In this document: piece after piece, positions 5,051-5,211 of the stretch
Layout of the letters: the number at the start of each line of letters is the position of its first letter
How positions within the stretch are numbered: the first letter of the stretch is position 1
Assembly: GCA_009777685.1 (NCBI GenBank)
Contig: WRLJ01000138.1
Location: 1-5,211, forward strand
From: Oscillospiraceae bacterium
GTDB taxonomy: Bacteria; Bacillota; Clostridia; Oscillospirales; UBA929
Length of the DNA: 5,211 bases
Reading direction: 5' to 3'
Program-made: the position numbers and the translations under genes
Notes under the pieces: generated by a model
Told to the model about the DNA's origin: nothing
The model's database searches: none
What the model saw: only the letters and a program-made list of their open reading frames with translations

Positions 5051-5211
5051 TTATTCGCGGTACTTGTTGCGCAGATAGGTTTTCATCGCGTCCTTCATGC
5101 GGTCGTTGGGCTCGAACATGACCAGCGTGCGCGCGCCGCCTTTGGCGGTGAACACGGCGAAATACCGCCGCTCCGCCTTCGCGGAGGAGGTGAAGTCCCA
5201 GCGTTTTTGAA
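5051..5211 (-). CDS. 3' end of an unidentified gene (partial)
   Basis: The C-terminal 52 codons of a gene that continues past the right edge, ending with TAA at 5053-5051. The visible protein runs QKRWDFTSS, AERRYFAVFTAKGG, TLVMFEPNDRMKDAMK, TYLRNKYRE. This is a beta-strand pair followed by an amphipathic C-terminal helix, with typical coding composition and no stops. The strand-strand-helix ending with FEPNDxMxxAxxxYL is reminiscent of the C terminus of small clostridial proteins with a PH-like fold, but I cannot assign a family from this fragment. It is not recognisable as AcpS, which occupies the place upstream of ydcC in B. subtilis. It lies 79 bases upstream of the lipoprotein gene on the same strand and may be cotranscribed with it. 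Confidence 0.7.
   Translation of the reverse strand, partial: QKRWDFTSSAKAERRYFAVFTAKGGARTLVMFEPNDRMKDAMKTYLRNKYRE

Overview
The window looks like chromosomal core sequence from a high-GC member of the Clostridia, probably an Oscillospiraceae-type gut bacterium. The evidence is GC-rich coding sequence with strong AGGAGG-type ribosome binding sites, a clostridial-style RarA, an EndoA/MazF very close to the Bacillus subtilis protein, and a lipoprotein-alr-mazF gene order that matches the Firmicutes ydcC-alr-ndoA locus. The taxonomic placement is inference. No tRNA, rRNA, CRISPR array or insertion sequence was seen.

Layout. On the + strand, rarA (22-1317) encodes a RarA/MgsA replication-fork AAA+ ATPase. 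A 159-base gap follows with two hairpins and a good sigma-A-type promoter (TTGCAT, 17 bases, TATACT). Next is a small HD-domain phosphohydrolase of unknown substrate (1477-2007). A near-perfect bidirectional terminator (2019-2056) closes that unit and also the opposing one.

On the - strand, read from right to left: the last 52 codons of an unidentified gene (5051 to the window edge); a short LolA-like lipoprotein (4417-4971, start moved from an upstream GTG to an ATG with an ideal ribosome binding site); alanine racemase alr (3304-4410), 6 bases behind it; a 120-base gap; a MazF/EndoA endoribonuclease (2779-3183); a 60-base gap; and a membrane-anchored coiled-coil protein of unknown function (2068-2718).

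How they fit together. The lipoprotein and alr are translationally coupled and belong to envelope biology, since alr supplies D-alanine for peptidoglycan. MazF sits where B. subtilis has ndoAI-ndoA, but no antitoxin gene fits between alr and mazF: the gap carries only a weak terminator-like hairpin and a possible -10 box. The 60-base gap after mazF holds two UACAU pentamers in the transcript, the reported cleavage site of B. subtilis MazF. One lies between the ribosome binding site and the AUG of the next gene. By eye these are the only two on the - strand transcript of this window. This suggests, but does not prove, that the toxin could process its own operon mRNA. It is the most interesting observation here. 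The rest is ordinary housekeeping sequence.
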